DNA from: Marasmius tenuissimus
Lineage: Eukaryota > Basidiomycota > Agaricomycetes > Agaricales > Marasmiaceae
NCBI GenBank assembly: GCA_029532415.1
Contig: JAQOTA010000015.1
Location: 124,001-188,000 of the forward strand
DNA: 64,000 nt
Direction: 5' to 3'
Shown here: one piece after another, positions 1 through 14,600 of the stretch
How the letters are laid out: the number at the start of each line of letters is the position of its first letter
How positions within the stretch are numbered: the stretch's first letter is position 1
Position numbers and translations under genes: made by a program
Notes under the pieces: generated by a model
Told to the model about the DNA's origin: nothing
Database searches by the model: none
The model's input: only the letters and a program-made list of their open reading frames with translations

Positions 1-2900
1 GGCTCTCTTCTTCAGGGCTGGATGCCTGGTTCTTCGCCTCTCTCTTAGTCCAACTGAACACATTTCTTACCTTTCAACTTGAAGTCGAGTTGCGGCTGGT
101 GGTTGTTGCATGTCCGAATCGCGATTTCCGGGGATGTGTGTATACACCATCTAGACATCCGTGCTTCACCGTCAGTTCATCTTGGTCATTTCCTTTCTCA
201 TTAGGTTTAGGGTACTTTATTTCCAAGACCCCATACGAGCTCTCAAGCTCTTCTCCTCACAACCCGCGGGACGTCGAGGCAACAGATGCCTAGTCTTACT
301 GACAGGCCAAATGGTTCACTTATCCGGTACAAGATTAGTTAGGCCGAAGCCCCTTGGAGCAATAGTGATCACTCCAAACATTTAGTCCTAACACGTTGCT
401 TGTCACTCGGCACCTCAAGTATCACCGCTTCATACCGTCTGTGGACGAATGGACGTATCTCGGGAACCCCGTTGAGGCCAGCTCAGACCCATTCAACCCA
501 TTTTCATCTCAATCTGATGCTTTTGGCAGCAAAATCTCAACGCCGATTCCTGAGTTGAAATCAGACTCTGTTGCACTTCGAGGTATGTGAAGCTCTACCT
601 GTCTAAAACATCTCAGGGCGCTGAACTGAGCTACCCACAGAGCCGAAACCAGGCCGATAGAGCTCACAAGCCGCGTACGTTGATAGTCCTGGGATTCGGG
701 TCGACAGGGTCAGTCTCAATATCATCGGTTCGGCCTGATCTAAGTCCCTTATTGCCAGAGCTGAAATTCACATCCAGCTCGTAACAGGCACCTTGGCTAC
801 GTGAGAGCAAAAGTCATGCTGATCGACGTGGAGGGAATTTGGAATAGGACAGCTGGGACTTCGAGGGTGGTCGATGTCCGGAGGGAAAGCATCGACTCGG
901 GCTCGATTATGATAAAAGGAGGAAAACGTTCGAGCGGAGTACCCAGTGATTATGCTCCCACAGATTACTATGATGTTGCATTCTTGATTGCCATAGCGGC
1001 GCCTTAAAAAGCTTGCGTCAAGGGTGACTATAGCTCGTATGAATGTGTTAGACCGCAAGCCTTCGAGTGGTCCGGTTACCTTGACCTGTTCGATATGTAA
1101 AGGCGACGTTATTCTAGGTAGTACCAACCCCACAACATGAACTTTCATAAACATTCTCGGGGAAAATGTCAGACGAAAGTCGCTAGAGGTGCCTTGGTAG
1201 CTGCAGTCAGGAACAAAGCAGTCCCTCCGATCCAACTCCTTCCACATTTTCAGTCTATTACGCGAGACCAGCTTCCTGGAGGCGACAGACTGACAATGCC
1301 AGAGCCTGTACTGTCGACTCGTACATGAACGTTGTCTTGAATAAACCCCCAATCTGAAACACAGATCAAGCTTATAGGGGTAGGCCGGAGGGTGAGCCTG
1401 ATGTTTTTGCGAGAAAGAACAAATAACATGCACTCCTGTTCACAAGCCTAAACATCTCGCGACCACCTCGAGGATGTACGTATCCCCGGCTCCGCGCCAA
1501 GAATCCCTGTGCCTCTTGACGACACGGTACACGAAAGTCACAACTATTCCTCGCCAGTACTTGCAGTCAACGAGCGGCGACACATTCAAGTCGCTCAAGG
1601 TGAACTCCGATCAAGGGGCTTACACTTCTAGGTTCATCCCGGATCCCTTTGATGCCGAGGGACTGGAGAGCTTACAACCGATATGAAGGTGACGCTGGAC
1701 GAACAGTGAGACAATTGGCTTGCCGGCGTTATGTGTCTGTCTGCATATAACTGGATTAGATCCAAGGAAAGCATATCTATGGCTCCTAAAAACTCGAATG
1801 AAGTGTAGAAGGTGAAGGTGAAAACGGTACTGATCACCCCGGCTGTCGGGGAAAAAATTGACACTCGATTTGAACATCGTCACTGGGATCGTTCCTTTGA
1901 GCAGTGGCTGATATTAAGCTTTGCTTTAGCTGAACTGGGGTATATTGAGGTCCTTTGTACGGTGCGCGAAGTTTGATTTTCTAGTCTCCTGAGCTTTAGA
2001 GGAAGTACTACTGGGTCGGTACGTAGACCGGTAAACTCTGACCTACTCAACCTCCCTGTTCTCCCCGGCGATCTCATCGACTCCTCGCCCTGTATCCAAC
2101 CCCCAATCTACGGTTAAGAAAATCTAGCATACTTTTTTTTTCGATGCTAAGCAGCGGCACTGGCAAAGATTACCATCCACCTAGAGTAGCACATCAGCCT
2201 TTTGGACGATGATATGCGGAGTCATGCCAGAAAAATTCGTGCGGCATGGGCCCCCTGTCCAGACCTGTGAATGCTCATCCCCAAGTAGCGCAGGCTAAGA
2301 GTCGATCTGTTTTGATAGTAAATTAAAGTCAGGGTGTAAGGAGCCGCCGCCGATGAACTCGGTTGGAGGACCAACTCGACTGACTTCGAATACGTCTCTG
2401 GATTCGGGGCTCCTCTAGTCGTGCCAGCCGTGGGAAAAGTGAGGTTGAACGTTTGAGCTCCGGACGCCGAGAGGAAAAGGTATAGAGTGTGCACGACCTT
2501 TTAAGGTTTCTCAGTTTGATTTGTGGGTTGACGTAGGTTCCAGATACGACGACAGGCCAAGCATTCACGTTCAGCATCAAGATTGACGCTCGCAGGTTGA
2601 AGGAACAGCTACGCTGAAAGCAGAAAGATTGACGGTAAGTATCTTCCGCGCAAGGCAAAGCTGGACCAGACGGTACCGTGACTGGCAGCTATGTCTGAAT
2701 TCCAATCATCAAGCGAGTTATATCCTGGTACTCACACTCAGTACCACAAATGGGGCTGAGAATCTTCCAATAGACGGATAAAACTGTGTCAGGTACGTAC
2801 CTCTTTACCTTTGAAAGTCAAGAAGGTCATTCCAGATCCTGAACAACGCCAATCGGGAGGGTGAGCCTCAAATGAGCCTAGGACTGGTACCAATTACGCA
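1..2900. other. Partial array spacer, no gene identified
   Basis: No ORF here resembles a family I know, and no open frame exceeds about 220 codons. The strand is dotted with splice-donor-like strings on the minus strand, for example the complement of GTACGT near 2796, as in the later spacers. This suggests decayed or finely split minus-strand exons. The right end runs into a block that is clearly homologous to the sequence before copies 3 and 4, so this is probably the tail of a spacer belonging to a unit that lies off the left edge. Confidence 0.4.
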
Positions 2901-2949
2901 CTGCCGACTCAAAAATTAATTTCGACTCGATAATGCACATAGCAAGAGT

Positions 2950-3605
2950 TGTCTTGCCGCAAAATGATGAATGTTGCTTGAGGATTGAAGGAAAGGGGAG
3001 AGATGTCGTCGATGCTCGTGGTGGTTTGAGTATAAGCGAGGCTTGGGCGCCAATATCACCAAGCGCTTTTCGAGATTCGACTGACTTGGTTCCGGGCCAA
3101 TCTCGATCCGTGCTCCCTGTTTCACGACACGACACCCACCACTCCGAGGCTTGATTCGCAGAAGATACGCCTCTGTCTGCACTCTCTGCAAATATTCAAG
3201 GTTCTTCTCGCAAAGATCAGCATACAGCCAGCAAGATACTCAATCATTACGGATGAGGACCACGAAGCAAATTGGATCCGGGAAATTGGGCGTCAATAGA
3301 AGATTCGAGAGGGTGTTTATCGCTGCGGTGAGTGGTTTTATTGGGACCCGATCGCGTTTGTGACAGGACTTATTCACATCGATAACAACATTAAGCCGGG
3401 CTCTGGAGTCTGGAGCGCTGCGCGGGCGTAGTACAGCGGAGATCTAAAAGAGGAATTGCTATCGAACGAGACAGCGTGGACATCGCATGTTCTGACCGCA
3501 GCCTGGATATGGACTGCTCGTGGGGCTTCATCTAGGTTATTCTTCTACCACCGCCTTCCCCTCCCTCTATCCTCATTTTCAACGTGGTGCCAGCTCATCA
3601 TCTCA
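2950..3605 (+). promoter_or_regulatory. Conserved upstream block of array gene copy 1
   Basis: This stretch recurs, with substitutions, before the start codons at 15527, 26466, 37349 and 49605. Shared landmarks are a CGGGCC(G/A)ATC..GATC(C/T) string, a CACCCACCACTCC string, a GTGGTTTTATCGGGACC-like string about 280 bp before the ATG, and a pyrimidine-rich CTACCA(C/T)C..CTTCC tract just before the ATG. The conservation beyond the coding region suggests a shared promoter and 5' leader, although it may simply reflect the duplicated unit. No clear TATA box was found at a fixed position. Confidence 0.4.
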
Positions 3606-5644
3606 ATGTTTTCCCACTTCTTTCAAAACGCACGGAATTGCCGGATCTCTGGCGGAAGCTTTGTTCAAGTTCAGGGAGACCAAGTTAACAACACCACAAC
3701 GATAGTCCAAACAAAGGAGAAGGAACGGACAGAGTTTGACGAGGTAAACAGGGAAATTGTACACGAGGACTCAAATCTGACCATTCACTAGTACTTTGAC
3801 GTGAAGCGCGGTGCAATCTACAGGGTAAGGGAGAATGGGACCTACAAATATCCACGACGATGGGATAACGGAGATCGAGAGTTATGGGAAGTGGGACAGC
3901 CCCGAGCTGATAAGACTATACATGCGGCGGAGCTTGTGGATAGATCAGGCAGAATATTCACGGTGGTGGAATACAGTGGCCCAGAGGCAAAAAAGGTACA
4001 CCAGGGATCGACTCACCATTTCTCCGTCAAGTGCTCAAACTTTCTCTAGGCCTTCGAAAAGGATTTTGCTATGTTGATGAGCGAGCTGTACGCTTCAGTT
4101 ATCCTCCCATCGCAAGGATGCTTAAGTCGCTTTAGGACATCAAACAGACCTCAAATGTACGGCTACAACCTGTCAGCGATCCCATCAATACTATTATACA
4201 ATGGTGCGTACCGATTAGATGCCAGAGGTCGAGTTTTGCTGAATTGGTCCCTCAGAGCTGGTGCCGGCTGCGCAGGTGAATACAGGGGTTCTTCGAAAGG
4301 CGTATCTTTTTAGTTTGCATGTAAGTAATCAGCATGATATCTGGATACAATTCAATAAAATAATTACAGATGCAATTGGGTTGTTCCTCGGGAGAGTTGT
4401 GGTTGGATCCGGGGAGGGGAGTGTTTTGCCGTGGTCCATTAGGGCCACACCTTGATTTTGATTGGAGGAGCCTTGGCGGTGTGGAGCTGCCCTTGACCGC
4501 AGACCTCGTCCAAGAAGACGTTCTGTTGCGCTTCTTGGCGAGCCTCAAGTCGGAAGAAGTTGATGACGTTGTTGTCAATGGAGTCATTTCTTCAGGTGCC
4601 TGCCGGATTGTCGTTCCTGAACTAGTCCATCGTCCGACTGTCATTTTGACGTTGACGAACACCCCCATCGCCTTTGCAAACAATGCCTGGGTCAGCGTGA
4701 TTGGTCTTTCAGATCGAAAAGAGTTGGAAAACGGGTCTACTAGGTGGGTTTCGAAAACCCATCTACTTCTTTCACCTAACACCTCGAGTAGATTCACACT
4801 CGCTGGAGGCGATTTTTGGTTGCAGTGGAATGTGTTTGCCCAGGAGTCGTGGATGGCACAATCCTGGAGTGCTTTTAGTGCCCGTGGAATCTCTGTGGAC
4901 GAGGACCGGAGTGGTTTCAGTGCGTTGTCGTTTCCATTCCCCTCCCACCTACTAACATCTTGCAGAGCTCGCTTATCACTACGCCTCGTTGTATGGCCAT
5001 CTTGCCGAATCTGAAGCCCATCGGCGATCCCAACAACCAATTTACCTTTTTGTCCGTCCACTTCCTCCTGGCCTGCACCATGGCGACACCTCTTCCCTTC
5101 ATTTCTGGTCTCTTGATGAAGACGGCCACTCTCCGCTCTCAGACAACCTCTGCAACGACTTTGGACTTCCGACAGAGCTATTTCTTGAACAACGCTTCGA
5201 CTCAAACTCTTGGTCCAATGATGCCTACAGCTGCATACACCAATATCAACTCCTTCGAGAGTTTGACCCGTCCACCATCGACTTCGCTCAATCTCTCGGA
5301 TACGACGAAAACATCTTCCAACCTCTGAGTGACTCAGATCGGTTTTTGCAGGTCATCCAAGGCTCGTTCCGTCCATCATTTGTTTTGCCGTCGTCTGATC
5401 TTCTCTGATTCCGTTGGCAGAACTTCTCCTCGAGGTTGCAGGCTCGCCGCCGATAGAAAACATCTCAGCAACCAAAAATCCCATTACAACTGACCCAACC
5501 CAGGATCCCTTACACTCCACAACCTCTAGCACTCGCCAACACAGCTTCTGGTCCCCTATATTCTTGCCTTCCTCGTCTGAAGTTTTGGGGAACCCCGATA
5601 CCACCTCACGAACCCTCGACCTGGACATTGCAGGTATTGACTGA
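3606..5644 (+). CDS. Array gene copy 1: basidiomycete kinase-N-lobe-like protein of unknown function
   Basis: The gene has about eight exons. Exon 1 (3606-3743) encodes the GDQVNNTTTIVQ motif, and the next exon starts at a TAG/TACTTTGACGTG acceptor near 3791. Then come a VVEYSGPEAKK / AFEKDFA segment spanning an intron, PQMYGYNLSAIPSILLYN, WLDPGRGVFCRGPLGP, ASLYGHL and a QQPIYLFVRP..SDRF tail. I recall this arrangement as a large Agaricomycete family without assigned function. The VxYxGxxAxxA...F followed by PQxYG..PxxxxxNEL pattern resembles a kinase N-lobe, but no HRD or DFG motif is visible, so any kinase relation is inference. The start is the ATG immediately before the conserved N-terminus. 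The acceptor of the last exon is uncertain. The short C-terminus (class A), ending at 5644, is shared with copy 4. No frameshift or stop interrupts the inferred exons. Confidence 0.72.
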
Positions 5645-8600
5645 GGTTCTGTTTAAAGGTAATGTCAAAATACACTCCGTGCAACTCCCGTTCTCGCAAC
5701 TCATGCTTGTCTTAGTCTCTAGTTGCGTTTACATGGAATTGAACTGGATTCATTTTCGAGCGGTCGCTTATTTCAACCCCTGCAGAAGATGTCCTGGTTA
5801 CAAGTGTCGTGATATAGGCGTACTTTGGGTATTCAATACATAATCTTTCTTCCGAATCTACGAGGTGCAACACCACATCTAAGAGTGTATTCTACCGACA
5901 TCTGCGCCCTGTGCTATGCATCATGTACAATAATGTTTGCGTCCTTGTCCTGTGGGAAAGATCAATCAGCTTTCAGCCAAAATAATCGATAACTTTGAGC
6001 AACCTACCTCTTTTGTTATCTCACATGCATGTAGACCGTGCCTGATTGAGATCCGTGACGAGGTCGGAGGGAGCTGTGCTAGAGCTGGTCGGTGACCAAG
6101 GTATCGCTGCGACTGCATTCACAACATCTGGGGGTCGTACAAGCATTTCCATCATGGCTGGCAGCAAAAGAACCTTGGCAAAACCCGGAAAATCCGGAAT
6201 TTGAACCAGTGAGACCCAGGCCTAATGTCTAGCAGCCAACGAGCCCGGTCAGCGCACCTCTTCGTCAGCGAGGCCATGCCAACTCAATGACAACACTGCA
6301 GACATACCTCTTTTACTCGTTGCACAAGTCCATCTTTTGCATACACTCCTCATTGATACCAAGCATCTCGTAGCCTCAGTTCATGCGTTATCAGTATCAA
6401 GAATACAAGTGCCAATCAGTGGAGGTTTTGGCCGGCAGACGTACCAACGAACACATCGGACTTCAAGTTGACACGAGAGCACAGATATGTCTATAGTACA
6501 ACGCGTTGTTACCGGTAAACTCAACTACTCTGATAGTAGAGTATACGTACCACCCACTCAAGTACTGCCATTGCTATACTCATTTCCCATCCAGCAAGTT
6601 TTGATCGAGCTCCACCCTCTCGACGCAGCAAAACGTTCATTCTAAGCAGGTATGATGATTCTAAGCGTCGGAGATCCACGCGTATAGTACCTAAAAAATT
6701 CTTCGACGTGACCGAGCATCTTCTGTTGTTTCCGTTTTGTTGGGTTGAAAATGTCGACTCGGAGGGTAATTTGACGGTGATATTAATGTGGTTGTTGTTG
6801 TGCGTCCAGCGACATGGCCCAAATGACCAAGAAAAAGGCCTCGGATCCTATGGGTACAGCCGTGGCTTCAGGATAGATTGGAGAAATTGTTCATGATAAG
6901 ACAACAAAAACAACGCACCTTCCAAGCTTCCTCCGTACGCATAATTCCTAATCCCCCATCATTTGTATCCATCCGTTATTTCAGCTGCTTCGGTAAAAGC
7001 CTTTCAGACATACGAGCGAACCGTAGATGGCAGAAGAGTTGTCAAGATTTGACAAACGGCAGAGTTTCGCCCGAACGAAGTGCATACCTAGCCTCTAGAA
7101 AAAAATTGCCTTTGTTCCTGCGGACCTTGCCAGCGGCTTTGAGGTGTCATGAAGGGCGCCAGGATTCGAACAAAAACGAGCGAGAGATGGAGTGGTTTGA
7201 TGGTCATGGCGGTCGTGGGCAGAGTTTGGACGCGCGGCCCGGAGCTCACCGTGATCTTGGACCCGACCTTCATGATCTCCCTATGGTTTCTGCCTCGAAC
7301 GTTATTCCTGTGAGTCACATACAGAGACTGTCCCTCTATTCGAACTACGTATCTCAACTCTTGAAACCGTGCGTTGCAAGAAGTTGGAAACCTCAACCAT
7401 CTCAACCATAGCCTCAAGTTTGAGACATCGCCGTTCCGCTGGGCTGAGATGGAAATGGCATTAATCCATCTATCCGAGCCCATACAAAGCCGTGGTAGCC
7501 ATCCCGACAGCGTTACTTGTGTGGTCTGGTGGACATAGGGCGTCGGAGATCAAAGTTGTGTTGAGAGATGTGGGCCGGGGAAAAGGAGGTTGGCTCAAAT
7601 CATTGACAAAGAACGGCGCCGTTTGGTGGACTCGAGCCTTACAAAAACCGCTTTAAAATCACCGATAACATCGCCATTCTACTGCTGAAAACTGAGAATT
7701 ACTCACGGCGGTGTGTAATTCTTCTCACTCCCAGCCATCTTCGTGAGTTTCAAGTTGTATCATCTACTCTCTTTCAACTCACTTGAATCCTAAGTGTGCG
7801 CTCCTGAGGCAGAAGACTTCGAACGAATGGATCCATTTTCAAGTCCCCGCGCCCCTCTACTCACTTTTCGCGCTTCAACCCGACGCTACAAATGGAAGAC
7901 TCGCCGTACGAGTGAGCTTGTATCTGTGATGCGGCCGGAGACACTACTCGTGCCTGCTACGTTCCCAAACTCTACCTTCCGAACGTACATGACTGACCAC
8001 TTCACCTTGTTATTTTCGCTATTGGGCAAGCTGACAATACTCATGCATTTGCAGCTCTGTATCATGGCCCGTCGATATACGACCCCTGCCTTTCTTACCC
8101 GGTACAGGTCTAATTAGACCAATGCCTCTCCGGTCAACATTCAATCATGAAACGACTTTCGGTACCTCGAATATCATCACTTCATGTGATGGACGATTTT
8201 AGTTTCAGAGAGCTCAGTAAGTTCGCTCCAACTTGGTGTAAGTTGTTCTTAACCTGATGCTTTCATCAGCGGATTCTGCGCACGAACTTCGGGATTGTTG
8301 AACCAGTAGAGTTGTACTCCGAAATGAGGGAGGTCTTCCCTGTCTGTAGCAGCTCGGTGACTTTTACACCAACCTCAGAGCTCTAACTAGGAAGCCCGCT
8401 GGCCGCCTTCATCACTGGTTCAGAATTAAAGTCAGTCTCATTCTCATGTTGCTCAACTTGGCCCGGGTTTCTCCTTGACACGACCTCTACACAGGTCATA
8501 AGATTCTCTTTTACTCGGCAACAGAAGATATATCACAACTATGCCAGGGCGAATACCATGCTGGTCGTATCGGAGTTGTTCAGGCAGGAGATCCGAGACG

Positions 8601-11600
8601 GATCGCAATGACTCCCGACAGTGGAGTCCTCGATATACGACATTTTGTCTACCGTACCCACATGCACGCCTAAGTCAAGCTGATACATTGTCTTTGGTGA
8701 ACAGAGTACTTGGATGTACGTAGAACGGCTGGAATCATACGCGTATAGACTGCCTTGCGTATTTGTATCCATCCGTTACATCTCGCACCTACAACGGCCC
8801 ACACAGTTGTAGGTAGTTCTCGTTGCCATCTCCCAGCAGTCTCCCAGCCTCCCGAGTATCGCATCCAAGGAAGTATAAGGCTTCCGGATCCCGGGCCCCG
8901 TAAACGGAATACCAACGAGTAATTGATGGCTGGCCAGTACCCTACAATGCCTGTAGCTGATGACTATTGTCGTATTGCAAGACCGAGATATGCGAGGTGC
9001 TTTAGCAGAGTCAATGAGCGATGAAAGGGACGTAAGGTCCTACTAAATCTCGCCGGAACCTGTACGCCGTGTTTTCACTGTAAGGTCTGACGCTTCTAAT
9101 AGTGAAATGAACGTACCATCATATCCAAGGATCGCCAGTCTAATTCCTCCCGTTCATACCACCAGTGGGAAGGAGGATTGTCTGATAACGCGAGGGTTGT
9201 GGTGCACCTCTCTTCGAGATCGGGGCAAAATGCCCTGCTTTGGCGGACGGAATATCCAATTCCCGTGGTTGGGCCAAGATTGGTGACTGGAAAGCAAGCA
9301 ACATGAGCCTGAGTGTTATAATGAAGGCGAATTTCGAAAGATGTCCGGCCAGCGCACCCAGAGCAAATCTTTATTTGACTGACCATCCTAGCTGTTTGGG
9401 TCAGTCTCGCCAAACACTTGGAGAACATTGAGGACCAAAGATAAGTTGTTTCAACGCCTCGAGTGGTGGAACCCGTCGTTATCCTCGTTAGGTAGACCTC
9501 GTAGCAACGTATACCGGCTGGAACTTAGCTCACGGCGTACAAGCCTCCAGTCGTAGTCGGGAGGAAAGCTTCCAGCTCGGCTCTGCCAGTGATAGCGGCA
9601 TTGACATGAACTGTTGTCAATCGAAGTCGGTATCCTCACGTCCGCTGAATATGGCAGTCATTGATTGGGTCCTGAGAGCGGCGACATCTCGATGTTAGGG
9701 GATTAGCGAGATGATGCCATCGCTGGATGGCAGGTAAGCATACCTTCTCCAGATTATTGACCTGTATATTCTTCTCTTGCTCTATCACTATCCACCGACC
9801 CTCGTATACAATCGTTAGAGCCGCCGAAAAATGCCCAAGATGATCACGGAATAGCCTAAGCATTGGGGATTTCGGGACTGTAGATGGAGAAACATGACGT
9901 TCAGCACCACGAGAGTAGTTTCGGGTAGATTGACGTGCCTTTATTGGTCTCATATGCTTCGACAACAATTCACGCCCTTTCGGAGTTTCTATAAGTTTGG
10001 AGATCGAACAACCATTCGAAAATGGATGTGATGAAGTCGATTGGGAGGTTCCGGAAGGCCTCTGTCTCATTAAACAGAGCCCGAGGCCGCTTGAATTCGA
10101 GAGCTAGACTGTTTGGAGAAGGTAAAGACAGCACAAAGTGGTCAACGTTGGGTCGACGCGTATGTATGTATTGCTCTTGTCGTTAGTGGTGTTGGAGACA
10201 AGCCTCGCTGAAGTTTTCGAAGTTGAAGCCGAGTATAATTGAGTGAGCTCGAGAGGAGTTTATTGCTCGACCGCAGGAGTTGTGTTGCAGTGAAATGGAC
10301 AAATGAGTCAAAGGAGGGATGGTGGTTGCGGAAAGACTTCGGATGTTTGCCTAGGCGCCGGCCAAAGCGCACCCGCAACCCAACCTCGCTCGAACCATCT
10401 CAGAAATTGTCCATTCCGACCACATGTTGGTGGTCCGGCCTTCAGCAACGACGTTTATCATGTCGCCTCGTAACCCAAGTTAGATTCCTCTTCCCATTCA
10501 TACTTGGGGTCACTTTCAGTCACGATAACCCTACTACGTTCACATCCTAAGCCTTCGCTAAGCGATCTGGGCTGTGATCAATGTATTTTTGCCACCCTTC
10601 AGGTGTCATCCACCGATAACTCACTAGCACAAGCGGGGATGAAAGTGGTAGGGCAAGAGCCAGGTATCCAAGCGGCGAAACTTACAGCCTGATAGCTGAA
10701 AAAGCGAGTCAGCGGAGCTGTCGGATTCTCGAGGCCTCGCTCGGGACCTGTACACGTACCTCTTTACTCTCCAATTCAAGCCCTCACGCAACTGCTCATG
10801 GGGTCCCATTCCTTACCCAGCACCTCAAGAGCCTTCAAAAAGCAACGGAGTCACGAAAAAGACCTGATTAACCGTGTCATTTGTGTACCTGGCTTCATTG
10901 TGATATCGAAACGGGTGTGCCTCCTCATCCAAAACAACTACTCCTACGCCTATCTCTCCATCCACTCTACGTCCTGTCTCTCCAAAGTTTTGGAAAGCAA
11001 AACGAGAACAGGGCGTAAGAAGCTGGGCGTGCAAGTGAGGGCTCAAGGTTCAATGTCAACGTTCATTCATGGCGGATAGTACAAGGTTTCTGACGGTAGA
11101 GAGGCAGCAGTCCGGGACTTCGTATCATGTAAATCATGTGCTGGATACTGGGCGTATCATATTGACAAGGACATGCACAGATATGAGAATTGTCGGGGCT
11201 ATCTTCGTGTCTTCAAGGGGGTACTCTGGTAGATTGTCGTCGTCATATACTTCAAGCGTCTTCGATGCTGCCAGCGAACCAGTCGCTACAGCACGTATGG
11301 CCCGTATTCAAGATAACCATGCCGCCGGAACAAAGTTTTTTGGAGTATCCCTGTGACTCGACAGCAAGTTAGCGAAGATGAGATTGGGAATATGGGGATA
11401 GGATACCTACGTTGCTAGGACCGAGACCCTCTCTAGCAAACTGTCATTGCATTCACGCCATTGCAATAGCTCGGGATTACTCGTAAGGTGTCAATACGAA
11501 AACGTTGAGTGAAATGCCCAAGCGGCGCGTCTTCGTCCTGGTATGACCGTTCCACCGATGTTGTTCAAGCGCTCCCCATTTCCAGTATTCATCTCAAAGC

Positions 11601-14600
11601 GTGTCGTTCTTTCTGTTCCCATCGGTTTCATGCGTGTGCCCCACTCGTCTAGCTCAACACTTTCATCATCCACATCCCCGCCACAACCACCACCAGCCGC
11701 CAAGTGTCCTAAGCCCTCCACGGACCCTTCCAATGTTCTCTTTCGCCTCCCTTGTGTTCTTCGGGGAACTGTTCCGATCCAAGAAGGTAGATTTGAGGAA
11801 GAAGTCAGTGAGTAGTTCCAACAGTCAATGGGTGCTCAGCGTACCAAGTGTATCCTTGTTTTTCATGCAACTCCGAAAATGTCCCCCCCCCCTCCTGAAG
11901 GTATTCAGTTCTGCCAGGATATTCTGGCGAATGAGTTTCTTCGCGTTTGTATTGTCTTGCAGGACCATGATGGCCGTGGGTTTTGAGTGATTCTTGCGAG
12001 TCTAGAATGTAGGTCAGCCTTTATGAGAATTCATTGTTGGAGGTGACGTTCTCGAACGATTTTGAACTGCCGAAGATGAAGATTGAACAACGATATTCGT
12101 TGTTAACAGCGTCCAGAATTCAAACTCCGGTGAACCATCCGGCTGGCATCAGACCGGCTTGAGGGTAGGCTCGAGCGCGTCTACTCAGGCTCCCTGCTCA
12201 TCATCTATGGGTCTGTCCGTTATACTCCATTGCGGTACCACGAGCCGGACCAAATGCAAACGCTTATCTAGCATCGTGTCTTCGTGTAAAGAGATGCATC
12301 CGACTCGAGTCGGCCCCTTAACAGTCTGGACGGATGGAAGGATCAAAAACACCTAAACCTCTCAAACGTCCGGGCCAGGTCAGATAGAAATGTAAACTGA
12401 GCGTGATCCATGTGATCAAGATCAAATGAGGGGTTGTTCTTATTATAAGATTAAATTCTCGATTCCTCCAGACCATGTTGCCATATAACATCGTTCAAAC
12501 CGCGTTCAGACAACATTGTTCTCGAATATACCATTGAGCCACGAGTGTCGGTGACTCACGGTGATATAGTGGCGAGGTTTGGATGCTTCTGGTCAACCCG
12601 TAGTATTACTCGGTTGTCGAGCATGATTTTGAGGAAGCATCTCTACTGAACCTCGCCCTTGCATGTCGTGGAAGACTCGAGCCTCTCTGATTCGTGCCCG
12701 TAGGTCTACATGACGGAAGAGGGCCTATCAGGGCTTGTGTCGACGATAAAATGAGCATCTGTATTGTGGGAAATACGCTCGCCGTCAGTCTGTCCGACCA
12801 TCAAACCCGACTAACTCCCTAATGAGTACGTCTAGCGGGGTCCTAGCTCCTGGTCTAAAGGTCGGGAAAGGGACGTTCAACGTGCTACTATCTCGCAACA
12901 AAGACTCGTCACTAGACTTGTAACCCTAGTTTTCACTTACTCAGAGGGTATGGAAAAGCCAAATGGTGAGCTGTCGCGTTGCTCACCTTCGAAATTTGCA
13001 AGTGAGATCGCCTTGGAAAGATCCAAGCCCGTAGCCAATGATGCCTATCAATGTCTTTCTTGAGATTGATGAAGGCTAGTGTCCGACAGAAGATCAGCCT
13101 TCTCAAAGGGTGTCAGAGCTGATTTTGGGATCGGCTGCACGAGGATCAGCTAAACGGGACGTACAATAACAGTACCATTGGATTTGTGACCGGTACTCAT
13201 TCTTTGGATCTCCAGCCTATTTTCGTTAGCCTGACCTTTATTGAGATTCAGGGAGTTGAGGGACTGAAGCCTATAAGAGTGGTCCTCAGATTGGGGATGG
13301 GGAAAGCGAATGAACTGGACGGACGCTGGTACCTGACTTAACAGTCTCCTAAACCTTGCGGCAAAACACAGTATGGATTACCTCATTTTACTAAGGTGAA
13401 CAGGAGTCTGACCGCGCTGATACTCTGTGTGGATATTGTTCAAGTGTTCAAGGTCAGCTTCAAAGCAATCCGGGCGGATACGATTTGGTGTCGGTATCAG
13501 GGAGGTAGAGGTTATCCGGAGAATGATCTCAGGGTTTTAGAGCCGTTGAACTGAGCTATCAGCCAGAAGAAAGCTTCAGAGATAATACCGTAGAATGAGG
13601 ATCTACGAAATTCTCACCCACGTCGGTTCGGATCAGCTAGCCAGCACATTAAATGCGACGACAGGCTCAGACCTTCCGGGGTCCCCGCTCGCGTCTTGTT
13701 ATAAACTAGTTCTTTGGGTTTAACACACAATCGCATTCGCAGTGATCCCCAAAGGCGCTTCCAGAGACGCCAAGGCCAATGTCGTTACAAAGTTCTCTGG
13801 TTCCCGGCTCGAAGGCATCCAGAGAACTTTGATGTTCGAAAGTATTGAGGGAGAACTTGATTCTTTACTGTGGAGTCGGTGAATGAGTTGAGGGGATAGA
13901 ACAAGGAGTGAATAAATGGGACGTACCAATAATACATAGCTCATATCTGCCGGGCACAAAGTAGCAGTCCTCCAAGAAGAACTTGAAGACCATAACTCGT
14001 ACTACCCGTCATCCGCAGCCAACAAGCACAAACCCGAATGTTCAAGTATTCAGTTGGGAGCGAGTACTAACCTGTATTATAGCCCTTCTCATCTCCATTG
14101 CTTTCATAACTGGAGAAAGATGGATATGATTGAAGGGACGTGCACGAGAACTAGCGAGATAGACGTACCTGAGGAAACTCCAATCAAATGGCCCGTCTTT
14201 GATCCTGAATCTTGGGGTAGTTCCAGAAGCAACGCTGAGGCATGCTGTACTCGGCCCCGCTCTCGAAAATCGGATTTCGATGGTGCTTCAGCGGACCACG
14301 AAGCACGGTAACTGCGAGGAATGGCCGACTCCCGAGGAGTTTGGTCAATTTTATGGGATATGTAGTTAAAGGAGGAGCGAACATAGAACGGGGACGGCCA
14401 CCGAATTCAAAGAGAACGGGTTTTCCGACGAGTTTTGGACTTGGGGGCAGTCTTCGAGATGGCGAGCATGGAGCAAGTGGGAGTTTGATGTCGGATGCTG
14501 AATGTGAATACCGGTGAGATATTTCTTCGATGATGAGATCTTCTAGCGAGGACAGAACGTCGGTCACCGTTGAAGCCCAAGTCCTCTGATAGGTGACAAA

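Noticed and set aside
768..1433. 221-codon minus-strand open frame
   Set aside because: No recognisable domain, no counterpart in the other spacers that I could find, and low-quality residue composition; kept only as part of the spacer description.
4252..5205. 317-codon minus-strand open frame
   Set aside because: It lies antisense across several exons of array gene copy 1, and shorter equivalents appear opposite the other copies. It is a shadow of the coding frame.
7150..7180. tRNA B-box-like GTTCGAATCC on the minus strand
   Set aside because: No A box, anticodon arm or acceptor pairing could be formed around it, and the related site at 40770 has lost the string.
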